The notes under the pieces were generated by a model. The model made no database searches and was not told the origin of the DNA. It saw only the letters and a program-made list of their open reading frames with translations. The position numbers were made by a program, and so were the translations under genes. Source: Sabellastarte sp. h YS-2021 (lineage: Eukaryota > Annelida > Polychaeta > Sabellida > Sabellidae). From it: a DNA stretch of 64,000 nucleotides. The stretch lies in the NCBI GenBank assembly GCA_964017235.1, contig OZ024933.1:60990255-61054254 (forward strand). Direction: 5' to 3'. How positions within the stretch are numbered: the first letter of the stretch is position 1; each line of letters opens with the position of its first letter. Below, one piece after another: positions 36,744 through 49,500 of the stretch.

Positions 36744-37976
36744 ATTATTTGTACAAAATAAGGTACTCATTGTACCCTATAATTGGAGACAACCAGCAAC
36801 AAGGAAATGTCAATTTAATCTCTGTGTGTTGAAAAGAATATTACATTCTGGCTTCAAAATAAGGAAAAATAGAGAATTATGAATTTTACATATAAGATAT
36901 GGAGAGTTAGATTTTGTCAATTTACACTGTAAGTTCTCAGGTATTTGAGCAATGTCCATTTCCTTAAAGACACCTGGATATTGTATTATCTGTGGAAGCT
37001 AGCTTTATAAAAGTCATTTTTCTTTACATATACTGCTTGGCATAATAATCGGCACACACCTCAACTTGGCACAAACTGGAAGAATCAATACTAATAAACA
37101 ATATGCAATCATCAGTATCACTCAAACATTTCTAGGGATGTATTAATACCATATAAGGTAGTCATAGTGCCAATGGACACAAAAGGGCTATTCGGGTGAA
37201 GTGATTTAAGTAATCAGAATTGATCTTTTGTGTTTTGATGGAGCCTTTCGGTGTAACTAAAATCATTACAAGGATGTATGATCACTTGGACATGACTTCA
37301 GAGACTCAAGTGATTGTGATTGTTCCCCACCCAAAGCCCTATAGCATAGTAAATATGTTTCTGGAATTTCTATATGGAAATTCCGAGATCTTTGATCACC
37401 TGGAGTGCTGATTTCAAGCAGGTATTATATTTTCGCCCTTTAAAAAGCAATGTTAAAGGTTAAGTTAATGTTTCGTGGTTAGTACTGGTTACACTCTATT
37501 TATAGCTTGTACTTGCTACAGTGTCATACTTTGTTGAGTAGAAATCAATTACGGTATATTAAACAAAAACAACCACAAGTAATGCTATTGCGGTCTAGCA
37601 AAATTAGCTGTGCAAGGTTATGGCAGAGTGGTGTGTACTTACATTATGTGGCCTTAGTTTGTACTATCTATTTCACATTCTTATTGCAAGGAGTGTTAAC
37701 TTATCTTCATGTTGTTCTGTCTTTTATATATATGGTCCATTTTATATATATACTGGGAAACAATTAATGAGAATTTATACATTTGAAATGTATTTGCAGT
37801 CTTGTTTACATCAGTGTTCTGACACACATATGTTTAAATAGTTAACTGAAAACTGATATGAATCTTAAAACTGGCTTTGGCTGTACTTTTACATATACAT
37901 AGATGACTGATATCAGACATGAATCTTAGACTTGTTTTAGTTGTATGTTTACTTATAAATATGTGACAGATAACAG
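36744..37976. other. 3' flank of the HSPA12-like gene
   Basis: No recognised gene is present. On the minus strand this follows the stop codon, so part of it should be the 3' UTR. I did not find a convincing minus-strand AATAAA in the first few hundred bases. Confidence 0.35.
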
Positions 37977-39046
37977 TTAGTTAGACATAAATCTTAAGCT
38001 TGTCTTGGCTGTGTTTTTTGTGGTTTCATCAATTGCCTCTGCTTCAATTTCTGTCCCACCGAAGACTACATTCAAAGTGACAGTTCTATTCAGGCCTCCA
38101 GTTGTATCAGACATATCCACAGTAATGCTTCCCATTGGTTCTACTCCTACACCATCTGTATATTGTACTGGTTGCCTTGGCTGCCTGTCTATTGCAAAGA
38201 ATTTAATTGTTCCAGTGGTTTGCTTCGAGTCCGTTGGAGATAATGTGATGGAACGTTTGGTGCCAATAGGTATATCATTGTCTTTTGCCATCAAAACTTC
38301 GAAAATGTCATCGCATCTCACTCCGCTTTCGTATTTATGCTTCTTTGCTTGACTGTGAATGTTTTCATTGAAAACCAGTGTAGTACGATAGCCATAAGTT
38401 CTTGGGGCTATTCTGGTTGAAATTTCTTTGGGGTTGTGACCAAACAACACAGCTCCCTTGATAACTGACATCTGGGCCTCATTGGGTATCAAAATGTCCA
38501 CCTGGCCACAGAACCTCTCTTTGATAGCTTCTTGTAGAAACACACACTCACCAAAACCACCAACCAGGAAGAAGTACTTGCACGGATGAAGCTTAACATT
38601 TCCCATCAAATCCTGAATGTGTGCAATGATGCTGTCAATGGCAGGCTTGAACATAGCCTTGACTGCTGACTGGTAGATGATCAAGGCACCATTGCTGAAT
38701 GACACTCCAAAATCTTTTGCACCTTTTAATGTGGCTTCTATGTCCTTTCCAGTAATTTCTCTGTATTTGGTTCCAATGGACCAGGACAGCTGGAGAGTTA
38801 AGGAATCTCTCCTTCCTGTTTTGGCTGATCTCTTGACCTGTTCAAAGGTCACCATTAAGGTAAGCCACTGTTGGGGACATTGCTGTTGGTATTCTTTCAC
38901 GAAATGAGGTCCCAGCACTTTTTCAAGCAGTTCAATAAATTTTTCATCTACCTTTGAGCCTCCCCAGGCACCTCCAGTTGCTGCAAATAGTTCCTTGATT
39001 TTGCCTCCAGAGAGAATCTCGTGTGCTGTGATGTCTACTGTGCCAC
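37977..39046 (-). CDS. HSPA12-like last coding exon (1,070 bases, 355 codons plus stop)
   Basis: The acceptor is CAATTTTGTAG|GTGG at 39047. The first two bases complete the split glycine, giving G-G-G-T-V-D-I-T-A-H. It continues with G-G-A-W-G-G, the long helical lobe, F-F-L-V-G-G-F-G-E-C, then A-V-L-F-G-H-N-P, R-T-Y-G and a beta-rich tail, and ends with TAA at 37979-37977. A single large 3' exon is usual for this family. The frame is uninterrupted. Confidence 0.94.
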
Positions 39047-40524
39047 CTACAAAATTGGAACACAGAAATGTATTGTAAGCCAGTATGATATTTCAATTAA
39101 ATAGATTTAAAGAAAAACGTCACTTAGTGTTGGCAAACCTTCTGTCACGGTCTTAACAGGAAACACAAAGCATAGTATAATAATGGTATCATTATCCATC
39201 ATCATTTGTTTGACCTAAATATCAGTATATAAATATTTTAGTTATACTTTCTATTCCGGGCATCTCTTACTAGTGATACACTCTGCCAATTTCGATTTGG
39301 TAATTTGTTTACCAAGTGGCATTGAGACAACCTTATTAGTGGGATTTTCACATTAAATTTTTATACACTCCACATTATATGTTGTGTACTTTCACTTCAC
39401 ATTTTGCTTGCCTTTTGCTTTATAGTTTGCCTTTAAACTACATTTTGTAACCCAACTTTACATTTTACAGTTTCTGCTTCAACATATTGACACAAATTCA
39501 TTATAAAAACAATGCATCAAGTTATGTCAAGGTGGCATATTCAAAGCCAATGTTTGAACCATGTTGGATATCGGTTCAATCCAATAGTGAAGGATCCTGA
39601 ATTGGATCACTTAAGGTATGGCTTAGTCATAGTGAGGCATGCTTAGGATTCAAACCCTTCATTACTATAAAGGGGCAACTGGGTTGGGATGTGAGCATTA
39701 CCAAAGTAGGCCACACACTATATGTCTTGTAAAATGTGAATGCCAAAAGTAAATTGTTGCATAATGGGGGCACTAGGACATTCAAAATATCTTTTACATT
39801 TTTAAGTGGGACTGCCAGATATTCTAAGGAGCTTCTCTTGGATAAGTAAAGCATTGTGGAGTGGGAGAAGATGAGTAAGTTGTTTGGGATGGACAAGCAT
39901 TGAGCTTGTCATTATTATTAATTTTTGTACACAACAACAGTTGTGCCTTTTTGTTTTGGGGGGATATTTTTATTTTTATATTCCTTTTTTTTCTGCCTTT
40001 TTCCCCGTTTTTTTTAACTTTTTTTCAATGTTTCTTTAACATGTGAACATTCTCCGGTCTTGTTTGGCTGTCACAAAGTCACTGAAAACCATCATGCATG
40101 CTCTACTGGCTGGCACACTTATACTGACATGGTGTTTGTGCTACAGGGTTTACTGGAGTGTGGTAGGCCTGAGTTGTTTTTCTCATCGAAACATGACATG
40201 TGAGATGTGACAGCAAAAAACTGTGTCTGTCTCAAAACTGCAGTCACCAAACATCTGAGAAGCACGGACACTGCTCAGGTGTTTAAAGTTCCGTCAATTG
40301 CTTTCTTTCTTTCCCTCATCTTTAGTCCATGGGTCTCTTCCTTTTCAGTGGCCTCACTGCAATCCCCAGGGTCTTGGGTGGTTTAGGTGAAACTTGTGAC
40401 ATCTGCAGCATCTATGTCTCAGGAATTACCACAGTACCCCTCTCAAATTGCAAATTGGGTTGTGGGTGCATCTATATCCTCCACCTCTGACTGTATCTCC
40501 TCTTGTGTCCCCTCTTGCATAGGT

Positions 40525-40562
<38 letters not shown>

Positions 40563-43500
40563 ATCCTTCTATACCATCTTCTTCTTAATTTTCACATATT
40601 TTCTTCTTCTTGAGTGGCATCTCAATAATTATGAAATATTTACCCTAAAAATTGTAATGGAAATTCAATCTGTCAGCTTGCAAAAAAAAAAGAAATGGCT
40701 CAGCAGAAATGTGGTTATTTATGCTGCCAACATCTGGGAGTAATATACAGACAGTCCTAGAAGGTTGGGCTCTATTCGAGAGCAGCGTGTGACTGGTTTG
40801 GGCATACAGGAGTGCTACCTGATTTGTCCAATGGACTAATACTTACCATTTGGGAAGCCATCCTACCCACTACAGTTTCCCCCACCCCTCTAATGCTCTC
40901 ATAGTACTTATTTATCAGCCTCAGATGAGCATCGAATGTCTTGGCTCCTGGATTGCTCCCGAAATTAAGAGCCATACCAAATATTTAGACCTGCTAGAAG
41001 GTACCAAGAAACGTCCAGAAATGATACCAGATCATTCAGAAAGGCCTATAGAATGTCCAGGATTGCCAACAAAATCATAGTTTTTTTTTAGTTTGGGAAC
41101 AATCTGGGAGCTCATATGTGAAAATGGAACTGAACATTTGGAAGCTTGAATTTAAGAGGTTGTAAATTAGGTGCTAGTAGTTATGTGGAAAGAAATAGTT
41201 CCAGAAGGTTGCTGCATAATGACTGAAGGATTTGGCAAAGTGCAAGTGTAATTTTTGAACTTTACAGTAACAAGATGGGACCTGAAGCAGCTGTGCCTGG
41301 TATTTCTGGATGAAGTATACAGATGGACTTATGGGTTGAGGTATGCTGGTTGGCTATGTTTTAGAATTTTGTATGTGATCATAAAGATACAACTCACCTC
41401 CAGCATCAATCACCAAATACTTAGTTCCAGGTTTAAAAGAGATATCACTTTGATCACAATCAAACTGGACCAAATTCAGTCGTCTACAGAACAGTGATGC
41501 TGCCTCCGGTTCTAAGGCTATCAACAGTTGTTTGGATTCTTTTGAAGTCATAAGGCCGGCCTGTTAATTACATGCAAACTCTATCAGTAAATTCAAATTT
41601 AGTATTCAAATTTATTTTGCTAAACTTGCAGAATACATTTCAATTTACAGAATACATTTCAATACTAAATTTGTCAATCCTGGTATTTAATGGACCAGGA
41701 GGAATACCTGTCCTGAAAATTTGGTGAAAATCCCTGTATGTGTTTGATAACAAGAGGATAATGCGACAAACACAAATGCAAGTATTGCCATTATAAACGT
41801 TATTTTATTCTCCTCTAGTTTTTCACAAACACACTCTAAAGTCACAAAATAAAAATGGCAATCAACATTGGAAATTTAGAAAATAAAGAATCCTAAAACA
41901 TACGAGTATAATAAAGAGTAGCGGTAATATGAGCTTAAGGTCATTGCCATATCCCCTGCCTGAAATATTGACACATTTAGACTGCAATTCTGTTTCCCAA
42001 GGTGACAACCAAAACTATTTTAGTAAAGTATCATACAAAATTATTTAGATGAAGTTTTTTAACTCACATTCAGTAGATACAGCTCTGTTACGGTATTATA
42101 TAATTATAACATATCGGATAAATGTATTCAATAGTTTTGGGGGAAAGGGAATGTAAAAATAGGCCAAGGTCTGCTGCTTACTGGCGACCCGCATGTTATG
42201 GTTGTGCCACCCAAATACTGTTTTCATGCTATAAATGTGCAGCAATTAATATATGTTTTATACAACAAAAAATGTAAATGGTACTTTTTGTCCCAATACT
42301 TTTTGTCTGTGTGCAGTTCGATTTGTGCAGGTACTTTTTGTGTTACAATTGTCTTACACATTAAAAAAACATGTAAAGAACACTTGAAATTTTGGGGGCA
42401 ATTTTGTTTAGTACATTCCTTAGATACCCTGTGGGTCGAAAATTTTGACAAAATCGCTCTATCTCGCACGGTTAAGGAGATACAAGCAATTTTGTGTTTG
42501 CCATTTTTGGCGAAAATTCAAAATGGCCGCCATTTTTGGGGAGGGGAAAATTTTTGGAAAATTGACATTAGTACATTCCTTAGATACCCTGTGGGTCGAA
42601 AATTTCGACGAAATCGCTCTATCTCACACGGTTAAGGAGATACAAGCAATTTTGTGTTTCTGAATTTTCGGCAAAAATTTGAAAATTCAAAATGGCCGCC
42701 ATTTTTGGGGAGGGGAAAATTTTTGGAAAATTGACATTAGTACATTCCTTAGATACCCTGTGGGTCGAAAATTTCGACGAAATCGCTCTATCTCACACGG
42801 TTAAGGAGATACAAGCAATTTTGTGTTTCTGAATTTTCGGCAAAAATTTGAAAATTCAAAATGGCCGCCATTTTTGGGGAGGGGAAAATTTTTTGAAAAT
42901 TGCCAAGAGTACATTCCTTAGATACCCTGTGGGTCGAAAATTTCGACGAAATCGCTCTATCTCACATGGTTAAGGAGATACAAGCAATTTTGTGTTTTGT
43001 CATTTTTGGCAAAAATTCGAAAATTCAAAATGTCGGCCATTTTTGGGGAGGGGAAAATTTTTTGAAAATTGACATTAGTACATTCCTTAGATTCCCTGTG
43101 GGTCGAAAATTTCGACAAAATCGCTCTATCTCGCACGGTTAAGGAGATACAAGCAATTTTGTGTTTTGCCATTTTTGGCAAAAATTCGAAAATTCAAAAT
43201 GGCCGCCATTTTTGGGGAGGGGAACATGTTTGAAAATTGGCAATAGTACATTCTTTGATACCCTGTGGGTCAAAAATTTCGACAAAATCGCTCTATCTCA
43301 CACGGTTAAGGAGATACAAGCAATTTTGTGTTTTGTCATTTTTGGCAAAAATTCGAAAATTCAAAATGGCCGCCATTTTTGGGGAGGGGAAAATTTTTTG
43401 AAAATTGCCAAGAGTACACTCCTTAGATACCCTGTGGGTCGAAAATTTCGACGAAATCGCTCTATGTCACACGGTTAAGGAGATACAAGCAATTTTGTGT

Positions 43501-46500
43501 TTTGTCATCTTTGGCAAAAATTCGAAAATTCAAAATGGCCGCCATTTTTGGGGAGGGGAAAATTTTTGGAAAATTGACATTGGTACATTCCTTAGATACC
43601 CTGTGGGTCGAAAATTTCGACGAAATCGCTCTATCTCACACGGTTAAGGAGATACAAGCAATTTTGTGTTTCTGAATTTTCGGCAAAAATTTGAAAATTC
43701 AAAATGGCCGCCATTTTTGGGGAGGGGAAAATTTTTTGAAAATTGCCAAGAGTACATTCCTTAGATACCCTGTGGGTCGAAAATTTCGACGAAATCGCTC
43801 TATCTCACATGGTTAAGGAGATACAAGCAATTTTGTGTTTTGTCATTTTTGGCAAAAATTCGAAAATTCAAAATGTCGGCCATTTTTGGGGAGGGGAAAA
43901 TTTTTTGAAAATTGACATTAGTACATTCCTTAGATTCCCTGTGGGTCGAAAATTTCGACAAAATCGCTCTATCTCGCACGGTTAAGGAGATACAAGCAAT
44001 TTTGTGTTTTGCCATTTTTGGCAAAAATTCGAAAATTCAAAATGGCCGCCATTTTTGGGGAGGGGAACATGTTTGAAAATTGGCAATAGTACATTCTTTG
44101 ATACCCTGTGGGTCAAAAATTTCGACGAAATCGCTCTATCTCACACGGTTAAGGAGATACAAGCAATTTTGTGTTTTGTCATTTTTGGCAAAAATTCGAA
44201 AATTCAAAATGGCCGCCATTTTTGGGGAGGGGAAAATTTTTTGAAAATTGCCAAGAGTACACTCCTTAGATACCCTGTGGGTCGAAAATTTCGACGAAAT
44301 CGCTCTATGTCACACGGTTAAGGAGATACAAGCAATTTTGTGTTTTGTCATTTTTGGCAAAAATTCGAAAATTCAAAATGGCCGCCATTTTTGGGGAGGG
44401 GAAAATTTTTGGAAAATTGACATTAGTACATTCCTTAGATACCCTGTGGGTCGAAAATTTCGACGAAATCGCTCTATCTCACACGGTTAAGGAGATACAA
44501 GCAATTTTGTGTTTCTGAATTTTCGGCAAAAATTTGAAAATTCAAAATGGCCGCCATTTTTGGGGAGGGGAAAATTTTTTGAAAATTGCCAAGAGTACAT
44601 TCCTTAGATACCCTGTGGGTCGAAAATTTCGACGAAATCGCTCTATCTCACATGGTTAAGGAGATACAAGCAATTTTGTGTTTTGTCATTTTTGGCAAAA
44701 ATTCGAAAATTCAAAATGGCCGCCATTTTTGGGGAGGGGAAAATTTTTTGAAAATTGCCAAGAGTACATTCCTTAGATACCCTGTGGGTCGAAAATTTCG
44801 ACGAAATCGCTCTATGTCACACGGTTAAGGAGATACAAGCAATTTTGTGTTTTGTCATTTTTGGCAAAAATTCGAAAATTCAAAATGGCCGCCATTTCTG
44901 GGGAGGGGAAATTTTTTTGAAAATTGACATTAGTACATTCCTTAGATACCCTGTGGGTCGAAAATTTCGACAAAATCGCTCTATCTCGCACAGTTAAGGA
45001 GATACAAGCAATTTTGTGTTTTGCCATTTTTGGCAAAAATTCGAAAATTCAAAATGGCCGCCATTTTTGGGGAGGGGAAATTTTTTTTGAAAATTGACAT
45101 TAGTACATTCCTTAGATACCCTGTGGGTCGAAAATTTCGACGAAATCGCTCTATCTCGTACAGTTAAGGAGATACAAGCAATTTTGTGTTTTGCCATTTT
45201 TGGCAAAAATTCGAAAATTCAAAATGGCCGCCATTTTTGGGGAGGGGAAATTTTTTTGAAAATTGACATTAGTACATTCCTTAGATACCCTGTGGGTCGA
45301 AAATTTCGACGAAATCGCTCTATCTCGCACAGTTAAGGAGATACAAGCAATTTTGTGTTTTGCCATTTTTGGCGAAAATTCAAAATGGCCGCCATTTTTG
45401 GGGAGGGGAAAATTTTTTGAAAATTGCCAATAGTACATTCCTTTGATACCCTGTGGGTCAAAAATTTCGACGAAATCGCTCTATCTCACACGGTTAAGGA
45501 GATACAAGCAATTTTGTATTTTGCCATTTTTGGCAAAAATTCGAAAATTCAAAATGGCCGCCATTTTTGGAGAGGGGAAAATTTTTTGAAAATTGCCAAT
45601 AGACATTCTTTAGATACTCTGTGGGTCGAAAATTTCGTCGAAATCGCTCTATCTCGCACGGTTAAGGAGATACACGCGTTTTTGTTTTTTCAGCGTTAAG
45701 AAAAATCGTGACATTTAGTAAATCATTAATAAGTCGGCCATTTTGTATTGGATCACTTCGAAAAGTTATTGATTTCCAGACATGTATATAACAAACGTAC
45801 TTGCAAAATTTCATGTGAATAGGTGAAGCGCTTTTTAAGTTATCATCCAGACAAGCACACCCTTTTGAAAAACATGTTTTTGGTCATGTGACTTCTCTGA
45901 TTGCTTGAAAAACATGCAATGAGGGAAAATGATAGTCCTCTACCCAAGGAAGCTCCATACCAAATTTCAAAGAAATCGGTGCAGTAGTTTCTGAGGAGAA
46001 GAGGCTGGAAAAAAATTGTTGACGACGCCGACAACAACCACAACAACAACAACAATGAAGACGACGCCAGGCCATGCCATTAGCTTACGGCCGTTGGCCA
46101 GTAAGCTAAAAATGTAAAATGTGATGCAAGTATTTAAATATTTTCAAAATACAGTTAATAGAAATACAAACGTATTTTCTTTTTGACAAAGACAAGGAGT
46201 TAATGTACAAATACATGTCAATAGAATCAATTAAAAATATATAAGTGTTAAAGTTTGTTAAAGTTGTAAAATGAACATTGTATGATCAATCAGAAGCAAA
46301 GAGCCACAAACGACACTTTCAAAGTCAAGTAACTAGAACATTGCATGCAAGCATAATTAGGGAGAACACCAATTCTTTCCCAGATTCCTTTGCAAAGTGG
46401 ACATTTAGCAACAGTTAATTTGTTACAAGACGATTGTTCAATACTCCAAAACAATGAATGCAGACATCATATAGCAAGTAGGATTTAATCACGAAACCAT

Positions 46501-49500
46501 GGACTGCCTTCAATTATTAACATTTGTTAACATTTTGACTGATTTCAACATTAAACTATGAATTATATGAAGTTTTATTTACCTGATATGCTGCTTCCCT
46601 CATGAAATCTTTTGACTCGTCTGTCCAGATTGCAGGAACAGTCAGCACCCAACGGATAATTTTAGCATCTGGAGTGCTGTCAATAGACATTCTGGCTTCC
46701 TTTAACAATTCTTATGTAAATAATTATTGTTTAATTTACCTTTTTACAGTGATCTCTAAATTACATAAGATACTTACATTAGGTCACTCAGGTGACTTTA
46801 ACTTACTTTTCAATGGCTTTACCAGGTTATACACATGATTTGACTTACCTTATTGTAACCTAATATTAATGTCACCCTATAGTATTAACCTTGTAAGTCA
46901 TGCTAGTAAATTACAAATAAATAGTTGACATAGTCCTAAACTCTCTGTTCTAGTATATTGTGACCTGCTTGGGGGACTGAAAACCACCATTGGCAGATTC
47001 ATGATTTCGTTCATTCATCTAATTATCATTTCTATGATTTGTTTGTACCAAGTTAAAAGCTGGCACTAAAACAGATTCAAATCTTTAAGCAAAATATATG
47101 ATGACAGAATACACACAAAGAAAATATGTTGGTAAGTTCAGATGGAATATTGTTTGTTTAATCAAATAGACTTCAAAGTTGGTACTTCAAAAGAGTTTTA
47201 ACCGGATTTTGTAATTTCTGTTTAACTGGTAGTTTATATCAACTGGATCACCACTCATGTATGTAGCAAGTATTTCATAAAATGTCCCCAGCTGAAATTG
47301 CTAAAGTGAAATACTTATAGACAATACATGTAAAAGATACATTACAAATCTCAGATATTTTAGTTTCACAGTAAAACAGTTGAACAAACAATTTATCAAA
47401 GCTGGAATATATTAGTACTTACTTTGTGATGTAACTCAAAGTCAAAGTTGGAGTTTTACATCATATTCAACATCCAGAGTCATATTGGGACAGGTTCTTA
47501 GCATTGCCACTGATTAGATGCCATACATGCTAACTCACTAGGCCACTTAGGACCCTATAACATAGCTCACCTGGATATTTGTTTGGATAGCGTTTCCAGG
47601 ACATGATCTTTCAAATAGCGCAATGCCATGGCAAATATCTGGATAGCAGGCCTGATCTGTCCACCTGTGGAACTGATAGAGTTGCTGCGGGTCAGTTTCT
47701 GCAGTAACGAAAACAATTTGAACTCCAAATATGGTATGTAGTTATTGTAAACTTTGATGTCTGTATTATTCTTTACTGACACAACTGTACGTGCAATGTG
47801 GATTGGTTGAGCAGGACAGAAATCTGGACAGAAAATTCCATATAAAATTCTGCTATTACAAGAATTGTATATGATTTTTGACTGGAACCATTGTACATAT
47901 GGTTGTTTACAAAGCAGCACTTTAAGCCGTGCATACATTGATAAACAAAAGGGTGTGGGCAATTTTGATTTACTTTTGGATGATTTTCTATGGGCAGCAA
48001 GTGAAACTTATAGAACAGCCTACTATATTCTTGTTGCTTGTACGCGAAAAATGGGAGAAATGTGATAAGTAAAATACATATGTATATTTTTCATACTGGA
48101 ATTGTGATAATAATAATAATTGTGATATATATCACTGGTTAGAGGTCATGCAAAATTATAACCTAATTTTCAGTTAAGAACAACTCGGGCAGTGATAGAT
48201 TATTACAATAACAAGTCAATGCTGCAGCAGTTATCTCCCGCCTTAGAATCAGTAATAAAAGAGAATTAAAGGAGATATAAGGCCTTGTAGTAAGATAACC
48301 CCGCTTGACACTGAAGAAAGGGTGAAAGGTAAAAGTCGGCAATTGGAAAGAGTCTCAGGCCTTGACTTCCTTTAAGTTGTTTTCACATTTGGAACCCATA
48401 GTAGCAGGGTTGGGGTCAATTACTTTGATCAATTACAATTACTTCTTCAATTTCCAGCGGTCAATTATAAATATAATTACAATTACAATAGACTGAGAAA
48501 AATCAATTACAATTACAACTACTTTCTTTCAATTACAAGAAGGGAAAGTTCAGTTAAAATTCCATCAATACATTTCAAGTACATTCAATAGTTTAACTGC
48601 GGAATGTGTACATTCCACAATCATAGTCATTGAATGTATATATGAACTTCAGAAATTGAAATAAGTTACTGATATTGTGTGAAATGGAACTTATTATTGT
48701 CATTTTCTTAATAAATCACATCTGCTGATATTAACTTAAAATAAACTTTTGCATTAGTTGATTATCTGTTGTCAGTTACATAGTTATGCATTTAATAAAA
48801 ACTGTTTTGTTTTCTAATAATATTTATCTTCATCTATTTTCTAATTATATTGTCCCACTGAACCTCTCTAACAATACATTGGAGCCACCATGGGGGTAAT
48901 TACAATTAAATACCCAAATTTCACACTTAATTAGATGAATTATATGCTATCACATATTAGAATCATACACTGAAAGACCATGAAGTAACTACTCAGGCTT
49001 GAACTATTTTTCTTTCATCCTTTCATTGGGAGGCCAAATATTTCAATATTTCTGGATTAAAGTAAAGCTTTGATCAGAAAGGCTTGATGCATCATAAATA
49101 ATCGAATGAAATGTATGACATTTATGTCACTACATATATGTTTATTCATTTTAATGTTCTAGATTGGTCCTTCTTTATGTCACCTCTTGAAATGTAACAC
49201 TTCTATTGCAATAAATTTAATCACTTATTGTTATGCTAAAAGTATCCAATATGGGATTCTCCAATATAGGTTATAAACTAAGTCTTTTCAATCAGTATCA
49301 GCTTTTCATATTTAATTATTTTTACATTCCATGGCTTGGGTTATTGAATGTACACATTCAATGATTGTAGCCATTGAATGTACACATTCCACAGCTCAGC
49401 CATTGAATGTACACATTCAATGATTTGCCCATTCAATGTACACATTCAATACCACATATATAAGTTCTAACAGTGATTGTACCTTATGTTAACTTAGGTT

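Larger units (their letters stand above)
42174..46109. mobile_element. Array-bearing element 2 with terminal hairpin (HINE-like), in intron 3
   Basis: The left end GCTTACTGGC (42176-42185) matches, inverted, the right end GCCAGTAAGC. The core is a 169-bp array (42400-45690). It is followed by a 'ccaaatttcaaagaaatcgg' linker, a GAC/CAA triplet-rich stretch ('gacgacgccgacaacaacca') at about 46017-46070, and then the hairpin. No transposase frame is present. Non-autonomous Helentron-type elements of bivalves with ~160-bp tandem cores have this plan. I saw no target duplication, which suits that type. Confidence 0.65.

Noticed and set aside
37220..37411. A BTB-like exon downstream of the HSPA12-like gene
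   Set aside because: The segment '..MFLEFLYGN..' is only weakly suggestive, too short, and has no supporting splice sites or neighbours.
42400..45700. Many ~80-105-codon frames on both strands
   Set aside because: All are shadows of the 169-bp tandem repeat and restart with each monomer.
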